From NCBI GenBank assembly GCA_012729395.1, contig JAAYDF010000344.1:1-39554 (forward strand): a stretch of 39,554 bases of DNA, read 5' to 3'. Position 1 is the stretch's first letter. Each line of letters starts with the position of its first letter. Made by a program: the position numbers and the translations under genes. Below are positions 33,021 through 39,554 of the stretch, piece by piece. The notes below the pieces were generated by a model. That model made no database searches, was not told where the DNA came from, and saw only the letters and a program-made list of their open reading frames with translations. Origin of the DNA: Phycisphaerae bacterium. GTDB taxonomy: Bacteria; Planctomycetota; Phycisphaerae; UBA1845; PWPN01.

Positions 33021-34991
33021 CGAGGCGCGGATCGGCAGCCGCACCCTGAACGCACTGCCCTTGCCGGGTTGGCTGTGCACGTCCACGCGGCCGCCGTGGG
33101 CATCGACGATGAACCGGACGATGCTCAGCCCCAGGCCGCACCCGCCCGTCTCCCGCGAAAGCCGCTGGTCCACCTGATAGAACCGCGAGAAGACCCGCTT
33201 CAACTCCCGTCGGGCGAGTCCGATGCCCTGGTCTTCGACGGACAAGACCAGGGTACCGTTGTCGGTCGCGGCCTTCACCGTCACCTGTTTGCGCTCGCGT
33301 GAGTACTTGTACGCATTGTCCAGCAGATTCACCAGGACGGTGACCAAGGCGTCGGGATCGCCGATGACCTTGGGCAGATCGGGGGCGACCTCGACGTTCA
33401 GGGTGAACCCACCGGCTTCGTAGCGTTCGCGGACCGCCTCGACCGCGTCGGTGACGACCTGGGCCGGGTTGACCTCGATGGAGGCGAAGGCCCGCTTGTT
33501 CCGCTCCATCCGCGAGAAGGTCAGGAAGTTGTCCATGAGCCGGCTGAGCCGCAGGTTCTCGCGGGCGATTATCTCAAGGTACTCGCGGGTCTGGTTGGCG
33601 TCGCCGCAGCGGTTTTCGATGAGCGTGTCGACCAGAACACGGACCGAGGCGAGGGGCGTCTTGAGCTCGTGCGAGACGGTGGCGATGAGGTCGTTCTTGA
33701 GTCGGGTGAGGCGGGCCTGACGGGTAAGGTAACGGGCGATGATCAGCACGAGGACGGCCAAGCCGGCGATGATGAGGATGGCGGTCCAGATGAGCAGGGT
33801 GATTTGGCGATCGGCGGCGGCGGCGAAGGGGTTTCCGCCTTCGAGTCGGACGGTCAGTTGCCAGTCGGGCATGAACTCGCCGGCGGGCAGTCGCATGAAT
33901 ACCGCGGGATCGGCCGGCTCTTGCCCCGCGGGTGCCAGCGTGACGGCGGCGCCCGCGGCCGCCGAGTGCACCGCGATCAACGGGTTCAACACGTCGAGCA
34001 GGTTCTGTTCTTCATACAGGGCTACAAGATGTCGGTCCGGCAAAGCGAACTGCCAGACGCCTTCGAGCGGACTGCGGCTGAGTTGCCCGGTGGGCGGAAG
34101 CCCGGATTGCTGCTCGACGTAACGCAGGGCCAACTCCTCGGCCTCGACCGGCCATCCGCAGGGTGCCTGCCCGGGCAGGCTCTCCAGGCTCTTCATCAGG
34201 AACAGCCGCTGGGCCGAGGGCATCGCGGTGCCGTCGTAATCGAGGACTCGGCGGCGTAGGGCATCGGCCAGAGGCGCGAACCGCCCATCGTGCGCATCGG
34301 CGATCAGTTCCAGGGCGTAGAGCTGGGCGTTGAGTGCGAGGAGCCGGCCACGCGGATCGCGGGCATCATGGTATCGCGGGTCGCCGGCAAGTCTCCCGAT
34401 CAGGATGTTGAGCCCTGCATCGCGCTGCTCGGCTTTGACCAGGCAGCGGGCCTGGGCGTGCAGGGCTTGAGCCGAGATGTGGATGTCAGACGCCTGCTCG
34501 GTCGCATCGGCATAGGCGGTCGCGGCGGCGAGCGGATTGTTCTCGATGTACTCCAGGTGCTCTGCCCAGCCCCACGCCGGCGGCCTCTGTCCGCTTGCGG
34601 CAGTATCGGCAGTCGAAGCGGCCATCTCGGGATAGAGCAGCCGGCTGTCCGGGCCATAAAGCACCACGCAGTCGGCCCGCTCCCGGTCGGACCGCTCCAT
34701 GGTGACGTGTTTGCCGAATACCTGCTGCGGTGGGGCGGTGGCGTCGGTGCCGGCCAGCGACGCCAAGCGATCTCGCCAAAACCCATCCACCTGCTCGCGA
34801 ACGCCGGCAAGCTGGCGCGAGTAGGAGTCTTCGAGCTTCTGCCGCACGACCAGACGCTCATTGCGCATGGCTTGGCCCATGAACCAGAGCACGCCGGCCG
34901 TCGGTAGCAGCACCGCCAGCAGAAGCAGCCCCAGCATGGGCCCCAGCCCGCCGATTCGGCTGTCACGTGGTTTCCAGTTCGCCGCCTTCAT
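33018..34991 (-). CDS. Membrane histidine kinase with a large extracytoplasmic sensor domain
   Basis: The 657 residues run as follows: membrane helix 1 (about 17-39), a roughly 355-residue extracytoplasmic region without recognisable PAS or CHASE motifs, membrane helix 2 (about 397-419), and a HisKA domain with SHELKTP (phosphorylated His441). The HATPase domain has the N box NLLDNAYKYSR, G1 DQGIGL and G2 GGCGLGLSIV. The orphan sensor region is Ala- and helix-rich. The stop overlaps the TPR stop by nothing; the start is ten bases beyond it, without a clear ribosome site, so coupled translation is likely. It is followed by the response regulator. The signal is unknown, but the upstream TPR/Ig protein is a natural candidate to sense or deliver it. 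Confidence 0.93.
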   Translation of the reverse strand: MKAANWKPRDSRIGGLGPMLGLLLLAVLLPTAGVLWFMGQAMRNERLVVRQKLEDSYSRQLAGVREQVDGFWRDRLASLAGTDATAPPQQVFGKHVTMERSDRERADCVVLYGPDSRLLYPEMAASTADTAASGQRPPAWGWAEHLEYIENNPLAAATAYADATEQASDIHISAQALHAQARCLVKAEQRDAGLNILIGRLAGDPRYHDARDPRGRLLALNAQLYALELIADAHDGRFAPLADALRRRVLDYDGTAMPSAQRLFLMKSLESLPGQAPCGWPVEAEELALRYVEQQSGLPPTGQLSRSPLEGVWQFALPDRHLVALYEEQNLLDVLNPLIAVHSAAAGAAVTLAPAGQEPADPAVFMRLPAGEFMPDWQLTVRLEGGNPFAAAADRQITLLIWTAILIIAGLAVLVLIIARYLTRQARLTRLKNDLIATVSHELKTPLASVRVLVDTLIENRCGDANQTREYLEIIARENLRLSRLMDNFLTFSRMERNKRAFASIEVNPAQVVTDAVEAVRERYEAGGFTLNVEVAPDLPKVIGDPDALVTVLVNLLDNAYKYSRERKQVTVKAATDNGTLVLSVEDQGIGLARRELKRVFSRFYQVDQRLSRETGGCGLGLSIVRFIVDAHGGRVDVHSQPGKGSAFRVRLPIRAS

Positions 34992-35001
34992 GCGTTTCAG
35001 T

Positions 35002-37821
35002 TCATTGCACCTTGAGTCCGTTCACGATGGCATCCAGTGTCGGTCGGAGGGCCTCGAAGCCGTCCTTGGGTGCGCGGAAGACGAACCAATAAACACGGTC
35101 CTTGCCCAGGATGTACGTACGGTACTCGACCATGGGCTCCTTGTCCTCATAGTCGGCGACGAAGCTGGCCGCGGGCAGGCCCGCCACTTTGTGTTCCTTC
35201 CAGCTTTCCGGTTTGACGGCGTAGCCCTTGAAGAAGCCTTGGAGCGTCTTGATGTCCTTCTCGGCGACGCTGCGGGCGGTTGCTTCCTGCTCCTCTCTTT
35301 CGTGAGCGGTCATCACCGCCCACAGCTCGGGGTCCGGCCCAAAAAGCCGAACGAGCAGATGGTAGCCAGCATCACCTGGTTCGCGGCAGGGCAACCAGCC
35401 TTCCGGCAAGGTGAGCGTGGTCCCCAACGCCTTGTCCTCGAAGACGGATGGTTCCCCTTTCTTGCGGATTGTCACGGGTCGCAGCTCCATCACTGCCGTG
35501 CCCGCGTCGTACTTGACCAGGTACTTGTGCTCGTCGGCGGAGAACCACAAGTGGTGCAGCAACGCACGTGCCTCCCCCGAGTAGACTTCGAGATCGACCT
35601 TGTAGCAATCGAACGTGCCCGCGGGGGCCGTGATCCGTTCTTTGCCGACCACGGTAATGCGGCACTCGACCACCGTGCCGCCCATGACCGTGAAAATGGG
35701 GAACGAGCCGCGGTATTCCTCGGCCAGGGGCATCCTGCGGATCAGGTAAAGGGCCTGCTCGTTGTCGAACGCGACGGTCTCCAGGTCGATGGTTCGGGTC
35801 TTTGTCGGTTCGTTCCATCCTGTCTGGAGAGTCACTTGTCCAGGCTTGTAGACGGCCTGGAAGTCGCCCATCGTCGAGTTTCTGGTTCGGCCGGTGATCG
35901 GCGCGAAGCTGTCGCGTTCAGCCACCACGTCGGTGAATTGATCCATCTCATCCGTGCTGCCGACGGACATATAGGAGCGGACACGCCACGCATCCTTGCC
36001 GTTGGCTTTGGTTAGCTCGGCGGTGTACACGATGCTTCCAATCTCGACATCGGCTGCCGAGATGAGCCGCAGCGGCATGACCTCGCCGTCGGCCCAGGGT
36101 GCGGGCAGCAGGTCCGACGAGGCGGCGGAGATCTGTTGCCGGCCCGCGAGGTTCTTGGCTTTCTTCAGTCCGTCTTCGAACTGCCTGCGTTCCTGGGCGT
36201 GGGTCGGCATGGCTTTGAGGATCATCTCGTAGTAGCGGACCGCATCGTCGTACTTCTTGAGTTCCATCGATGTGGTGGCTAGGCCGCTGAGTGCGGCAGT
36301 CGCCTCGGGCGAGGCCTCGATCGCCTTCCTCCAATACCCCATCGCCTCGTCGACCTTGCCCTCGGCTTTGGCGAGCCAGCCCAGGCCGTTCAGGGCCGCG
36401 GCGTTGGTCGGCTCGATGGCCACGCATTTCGTGAACGACTCTTTGGCGGCCAGCGTCTTGTTCTGGTTGAACTGCGCCCATCCCAGGCCCTGCCAGCCGT
36501 TGGCGTTACCCGGGTCGGCCTGAGTGGCTTTGGCGAACCACTCTTCCGCCTTGGCATGTTTACCCTGCGACCAGAGCCGCCAGCCCCGGGCGAGATCCGA
36601 TTCGGTTGCCGGCCGTTGACCAGTGCGGTTTCTCATCTCTGGCTGTGCCGCCTGATTGATCGCCCTGGCCTGGGCGGCGAGATCCTCGGGAATCGGCGTT
36701 GGCTTGCCATCCGCGCTCCGCGTGGCGAAAAGGATCACGTATGGCTTGGCAGGCACCTTCTCGGGTGTATGGAAGAACGTGTGTTGCGGGCTGTTGATGC
36801 CTACCCAATACACCTTGCCGGGTTCGAGTTGCACGGGCAGCGTGCAGGTCTTGCGGAGGCTATCGTAGGAGGGATCGCCGGAGATCTTGGGAAACGACTC
36901 CTCTGACCGCTGTGTCCATGACCAGCTCGTATCCATCATCGGCCGGTCGAAGGTGACGGTGATCTTCTTGAGCGTGGCGGGTACGTCGCCCGCCAGGGCC
37001 GCCGGCGTGGTGCGTACCACTGCGGGTGTGGAGGAGACCTGCCCGCCCATGGCGGCCGCAGCGGCGGCTTCGTTGATCGCCTTGGCCTGGGCGGCCAGAT
37101 CCTCGGGGATCGGGGTCGGCTTGCCATCCGCGGACCGCGTGGCAAACAGGATCACGTACGGTCTGGCCGGAACCTCATCGGGAGTCTGAAAGAACGTGTG
37201 CTGCGGGCTGTTGATGCCCACCCAATACACCTTGCCGGGTTCGAGTTGCACGGGCAGCGTGCAGGTCTTGCGGAGGCTGTCGTAGGAAGGATCGCCAGCG
37301 GTCTTGGGAAACGACTCCTCTGACCGCTGTGTCCATGACCAGCTCGTATCCATCATCCGCTGGTCGAAGGTGACGGTGATCTTCTTGAGCGTCGCGGGTA
37401 CGTCATTCGCCAGAGTGGCCGGCGTGGTGCGTACCACCCCCGGACCAGGCGTCTCGACCTCGTCTGCCGGGAAGCCCAGCTTGGTGAGTTGTTCCTTGGC
37501 CTTGGCGACGAGTTCCTGCTGCTCTGGATAGAGGCGGATGACGTTGTCGAAGCCTTGGCGGGCATCCTCGTTCTGCCCTCTCTTCAGCAGGCACATGCCG
37601 ATGCGGTAGTGGGCCTCGGCCGCGATTCGCCGGTTGGTTGCGGCTTCCTCGGTGATGCGCAGGTAGAACCTGAGGGCTTCGTTGAGGTCGCCCTTGGTTT
37701 CCTCGGCGTAGATGCCCTTTTCCAGGAGCGTCGCCGCCGGCTCGGCCTTGACGATGTCCGGCCAGCCGGCCCAGCCGATCAGCCTCAGTCCGATCATCAC
37801 GGTCATCATTGGCTTTGACAT
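35002..37821 (-). CDS. Exported TPR protein with duplicated bacterial Ig-like domain
   Basis: The 939-residue protein begins with a short hydrophobic segment (MTVMIGLRLIGWAGW) that may be a signal peptide or anchor. A TPR-like region follows: EKGIYAEETKGDLNEALRFY, then AAEAHYRIGMCLLKRG. Two Ig-like (Big_5 type) domains come next, each with TTPA..LA.DVPATLKKITVTFD and PGKVYWVGINSPQH. Next is a second TPR region (YFAKATQADPGN, ALNGLGWLAKAEGKVDEA), and last a beta-rich C-terminal half ending in a DUF3108-like part. The ATG has GAGGTG eight bases upstream. It heads an operon with the kinase and regulator, and a direct-repeat operator lies 131-148 bases upstream. Confidence 0.9.
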   Translation of the reverse strand: MSKPMMTVMIGLRLIGWAGWPDIVKAEPAATLLEKGIYAEETKGDLNEALRFYLRITEEAATNRRIAAEAHYRIGMCLLKRGQNEDARQGFDNVIRLYPEQQELVAKAKEQLTKLGFPADEVETPGPGVVRTTPATLANDVPATLKKITVTFDQRMMDTSWSWTQRSEESFPKTAGDPSYDSLRKTCTLPVQLEPGKVYWVGINSPQHTFFQTPDEVPARPYVILFATRSADGKPTPIPEDLAAQAKAINEAAAAAAMGGQVSSTPAVVRTTPAALAGDVPATLKKITVTFDRPMMDTSWSWTQRSEESFPKISGDPSYDSLRKTCTLPVQLEPGKVYWVGINSPQHTFFHTPEKVPAKPYVILFATRSADGKPTPIPEDLAAQARAINQAAQPEMRNRTGQRPATESDLARGWRLWSQGKHAKAEEWFAKATQADPGNANGWQGLGWAQFNQNKTLAAKESFTKCVAIEPTNAAALNGLGWLAKAEGKVDEAMGYWRKAIEASPEATAALSGLATTSMELKKYDDAVRYYEMILKAMPTHAQERRQFEDGLKKAKNLAGRQQISAASSDLLPAPWADGEVMPLRLISAADVEIGSIVYTAELTKANGKDAWRVRSYMSVGSTDEMDQFTDVVAERDSFAPITGRTRNSTMGDFQAVYKPGQVTLQTGWNEPTKTRTIDLETVAFDNEQALYLIRRMPLAEEYRGSFPIFTVMGGTVVECRITVVGKERITAPAGTFDCYKVDLEVYSGEARALLHHLWFSADEHKYLVKYDAGTAVMELRPVTIRKKGEPSVFEDKALGTTLTLPEGWLPCREPGDAGYHLLVRLFGPDPELWAVMTAHEREEQEATARSVAEKDIKTLQGFFKGYAVKPESWKEHKVAGLPAASFVADYEDKEPMVEYRTYILGKDRVYWFVFRAPKDGFEALRPTLDAIVNGLKVQ
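36641..37440 (-). repeat. 417-bp in-frame duplication inside the TPR/Ig gene
   Basis: The motif GGCGTGGTGCGTACCAC occurs at 37004 and 37421, 417 bp apart (139 codons), and the sequence between is closely matched. Long stretches, for example the codons for PGKVYWVGINSPQH, are nearly identical in DNA. The two units encode the two Ig-like domains. Such DNA-level identity, including silent positions, points to a recent duplication or gene conversion. Confidence 0.85.
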
Positions 37822-37938
37822 GGTTTGTCACCTCGCTGTGAAGAAGACTCCATTACTGTTTCTCAGCCTTGTCGGGCCTCGTCCGCGGTTGCCGAGAGGG
37901 CGAACGTCGCGGTGCCCGGCCAGCTCACTTGCGGGAAG

Positions 37939-37993
37939 TCTACACGGTGTTTGTTACCGTCGTGTTACCACGGGGTGGATTCGGCGCCCAATT
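37939..37993 (-). promoter_or_regulatory. Direct-repeat operator block upstream of the TPR-kinase-regulator operon
   Basis: The block contains TGTTACC-GTCG-TGTTACC (37952-37969), two identical 7-mers with 11-bp spacing. The same block, 44 of 55 positions identical without gaps, occurs at 38999-39053. On the minus strand it reads GTAACA-N5-GTAACA, similar in spacing to PhoP/PhoB boxes. It lies 131-148 bases before the start codon. Confidence 0.65.
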
Positions 37994-38177
37994 CTCAGCA
38001 CATGTCTTTGCCGGATGGCATGTACATGATGAGTCACCCTCCAATGGGCGGCCGAGTCGGGGCACAATGACGACAGGCACCGCCGGAGCGATTTGAACCA
38101 GCCGTCGCACTTGATTTGCATCCGAGGGCGTCTGCATCTTGGCATGACAGCGCTGTTTCCCGCCACGGCGGGCAGGC

Positions 38178-38257
38178 GGTAGCGGCCGCCGCCTCTGGCA
38201 GCCGCTGGACGGCGATAGATCCTCAGGCGCCGGCCGCCACGCGGGGCGGCCGCTACC
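38178..38257. repeat. Palindromic element, complete copy with perfect ends
   Basis: GGTAGCGGCCGCC (38178-38190) and its exact inverse GGCGGCCGCTACC (38245-38257) bound an 80-bp element. It is the cleanest copy in the window and can be used to define the family's ends. AGCGCT-containing ATGACAGCGCTG lies just upstream (38144-38155), as it does beside the copy at 23556. Confidence 0.8.
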
Positions 38258-38353
38258 AGAAAGCCCCATCCAGCAGGGAGCGAGGTTCCTTTCGCTCGAA
38301 ACCCAGCGAAGGCACGGGACAGCGTGGTGACAGCGAACGGTCAGGTCTGCCGC

Positions 38354-38827
38354 CTAGGCGACGAGATCCCTGGAGGGGGACGCGGGTGTTGGGGCTGTTC
38401 GGGCGATATATGGCGAGAGGGTAGCCGCTCGAGAGGAACGCCGATGGTTCTGGGTTGTCCCTCGACCCAGCGCCGCAAGACCCACGATGCTCCCGATCAG
38501 GCAAAGGCTCGCCCCACCGACCTGCAGGATGACTGCCCGCTCAAGCGTGACCAGCCTTTGTTCGTGTTCGGCGACAATGGTATCCATATACCGCCATCCG
38601 GCCATGAGAAACTCATCGTGGGTCAGCTCGGAGGCATCCCGCACGGGAGGCAAGCCACTGCGATTGTGTTCCTGAACCAAGGCGGTGTTCCAGTCTTGCT
38701 CGAGCACGGCCCACGTGGCCTCGCCCGAATTGTGCGACGCCCAGATCCAGACGGCCGCTCCGGCGGTAATGAGTGCGATGGCGATGCCGGCTTTCAGGAT
38801 GCGTTGGTTTGGCGATGCGGTGTTCAT
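38354..38827 (-). CDS. Small protein with two membrane helices, unknown function
   Basis: The 157-residue protein has hydrophobic segments at about residues 10-30 (RILKAGIAIALITAGAAVWIW) and 98-120 (VILQVGGASLCLIGSIVGLAAL) around a charged middle loop, and a basic, proline-containing C-terminal tail. It begins at an ATG with GGAG nine bases upstream. No family was recognised. The 55-bp block found before the TPR-kinase-regulator operon also lies upstream of this gene, at 172-226 bases, so it may belong to the same regulon. Confidence 0.7.
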   Translation of the reverse strand: MNTASPNQRILKAGIAIALITAGAAVWIWASHNSGEATWAVLEQDWNTALVQEHNRSGLPPVRDASELTHDEFLMAGWRYMDTIVAEHEQRLVTLERAVILQVGGASLCLIGSIVGLAALGRGTTQNHRRSSRAATLSPYIARTAPTPASPSRDLVA

Positions 38828-38998
38828 AGCTTTCTACTCCAGGCAGACAAGGACCGTGCCGACGACGTCGTCGGCGGGATACCGATTCACTGATACAGAC
38901 GCCGGTCAAGCGAGGCTACTGCGCAAGTGAAGTCCTGCTGTTCCGGGGGCCTGTCCACGCCCCGGCTGATTTCTGGCCGGTTGCGGCAGCTATGACTA

Positions 38999-39053
38999 TC
39001 TACACCGAGGTTGTTACCGACGTGTCACGGAGCGGTGGATTGTGCGCCCAATT
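38999..39053 (-). promoter_or_regulatory. Direct-repeat operator block upstream of the small membrane-protein gene
   Basis: This is the second copy of the block at 37939-37993, with 44 of 55 positions identical without a gap. Its repeats are TGTTACC (39012-39018) and TGTCACG (39023-39029), again 11 bp apart. The right flank (GGTGGATT..GCGCCCAATT) is also kept, so the similarity extends beyond the repeat pair. Confidence 0.65.
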
Positions 39054-39094
39054 GCAGGCCAAATCGTAGGGCGTAACTCGCCATCCGCGGGCGA

Positions 39095-39225
39095 AATGAC
39101 CCATGGCGAAGCCCCAATGACCCATGAAGTCCGAATGACCCATGACCAACGCCCCCGCTCGGGGTTGGCGTTCTGGCTTCGGGCTTGGTCATTGATTGAT
39201 CATTGGGCCTTGGGCATTCGCCATT
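39095..39225. repeat. Heptamer arrays in inverted arms
   Basis: The left arm reads AATGACC, CATGGCG, AAGCCCC, AATGACC, CATGAAG, a 4-base break, then AATGACC, CATGACC, AACGCCC (39095-39154). The right arm, read on the minus strand from 39225, gives AATGGCG, AATGCCC, AAGGCCC, AATGATC, a 4-base break, then AATGACC, AAGCCCG, AAGCCAG, AACGCCA. The arms meet at a GC hairpin (CCCCG/CGGGG near 39152-39164). Seven-base periodicity is shared with 11630-11734 but the core differs. Confidence 0.75.
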
Positions 39226-39270
39226 GTGCCCCGGGAGCCACGCGGCCAGCGAGTTGCACCCGATTGAAAT

Positions 39271-39407
39271 GAAACCACGGATGAACAAGGCTAAACACGG
39301 ATGAAGCAAGGTATCGGCGTCAAACACGGCGCGCCGTGGGATCCGGTGTGAGGTCATCTTTAGCCCGTTCTCTTATCAGTGTTTATCTGTGCTAATCTGT
39401 GGTTTCG
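39271..39407. repeat. Long imperfect inverted repeat of ACCACGGAT type
   Basis: The left arm GAAACCACGGATGAACAAGG...AAACACGGATGAA (39271-39306) pairs with GAAACCACAGATTAGCACAG...AAACACTGATAA read on the minus strand (39371-39406). The centre holds a perfect 14-bp palindrome, CACGGCGCGCCGTG (39325-39338). It is AT-richer than its surroundings. It resembles dispersed intergenic repeats of the ACCACGGAT kind seen in several bacterial phyla. Confidence 0.65.
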
Positions 39408-39442
39408 TTGAGTAAGCCGGGCCAAGAGGAATACCTCGCGGG

Positions 39443-39461
39443 CGCCGAGGCCACCTCGGCG
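39443..39461. terminator. Small perfect hairpin near the right edge
   Basis: CGCCGAGG (39443-39450) and CCTCGGCG (39454-39461) form an 8-bp stem with a 3-base loop, followed by TGTCTCTT. It could terminate plus-strand transcription, but no plus-strand gene precedes it, and it may be a leader structure of a gene beyond the window. Confidence 0.35.
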
Positions 39462-39554
39462 TGTCTCTTCGGGACAGGCATGGATGGGAGTGCGTTGCAG
39501 CCCCTACGGTGAGGGGTGAGTGGTGCCGCGGGTGGTTCTCGTGTGGATGACGCC

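Larger units (their letters stand above)
37822..38353. other. Promoter and repeat region upstream of the TPR-kinase-regulator operon
   Basis: The 532 bp contain no supported gene. They hold the direct-repeat block (37939-37993) that is shared with 38999-39053, and a GTAGCGG palindromic element (38178-38257) with its flanking AGCGCT. The remaining sequence shows no clear terminator for the small membrane-protein gene to the right. Confidence 0.55.
38828..39554. other. Gene-free, repeat-rich right end
   Basis: These 727 bp carry, in order, the direct-repeat operator block (38999-39053), paired 7-mer arms (39095-39225), a long imperfect inverted repeat (39271-39407) and a small hairpin (39443-39461). 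Short open frames across the repeats have no ribosome sites or protein character. No gene is supported. Confidence 0.6.

Noticed and set aside
39025-39357. Minus-strand frame of 110 codons at the right end
   Set aside because: It is made largely of the heptamer arms and inverted repeats and has no start signal.

Overview
The window is GC-rich, densely coded bacterial chromosome and most likely comes from a planctomycete, probably of the Phycisphaerae type. The evidence is a membrane protein carrying the planctomycete-style zinc ribbon (CETCGYNL...CSECGE), a secreted TPR protein with two bacterial Ig-like domains, an outer-membrane (KDO/LptC-like) gene pair, mostly short gene clusters with frequent strand changes, and many palindromic or short-period repeats between genes. 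No rRNA, tRNA, CRISPR array or transposase gene was found. Taxonomy is inferred from gene content, not from a marker phylogeny.

Layout. 1-6.05 kb: a repeat element, a zinc-ribbon membrane protein, then on the minus strand rplM-rpsI, a terminator, argC-argJ, and a free-standing tRNA-binding-domain protein. 6.4-11.4 kb (plus): a Gfo/Idh/MocA oxidoreductase, a GrpE-like/Hsp70-like pair, a 162-bp tandem repeat array and a DUF58 gene. 11.6-16.1 kb (minus): a heptanucleotide array, a giant LptC/OstA-like envelope protein and kdsC. 16.4-23.5 kb: an M50 protease, trpS, DUF1015 (minus), rsmG, a BtpA-family protein and a Ski2-like helicase. 23.8-29.5 kb (minus): a TIGR01777 epimerase-like protein, a polytopic membrane protein and a cyclophilin/PKD-like multidomain protein. 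29.7-32.0 kb (plus): folK, then three small heat-shock protein genes behind a strong sigma-54-type promoter. 32.2-39 kb (minus): an operon of TPR/Ig protein, histidine kinase and response regulator, and a small two-helix membrane protein, followed by a gene-free, repeat-rich end.

Most interesting signals. (1) A family of palindromic intergenic elements has ends GTAGCGGYCGCC / GGCGRCCGCTAC. The TAG in the left end is the stop codon of the Hsp70-like gene, a variant end supplies the stop of the histidine kinase, and another copy appears to encode the last 25 or so residues of RsmG. One copy seems to have expanded into the 162-bp array. (2) A 55-bp block, 80 percent identical without gaps, lies upstream of both the TPR-kinase-regulator operon and the small membrane-protein gene. 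It carries 7-mers repeated at 11-bp spacing, which suits an OmpR/PhoB-type regulator such as the one encoded in that operon. (3) A dedicated GrpE-like/lidless Hsp70-like pair. (4) A near-consensus sigma-54 promoter before three tandem sHSP genes. (5) A secreted protein with cyclophilin domains at both ends and five PKD-like domains between them. (6) Short-period arrays (7-mer, 8-mer, 6-mer) in several gaps.
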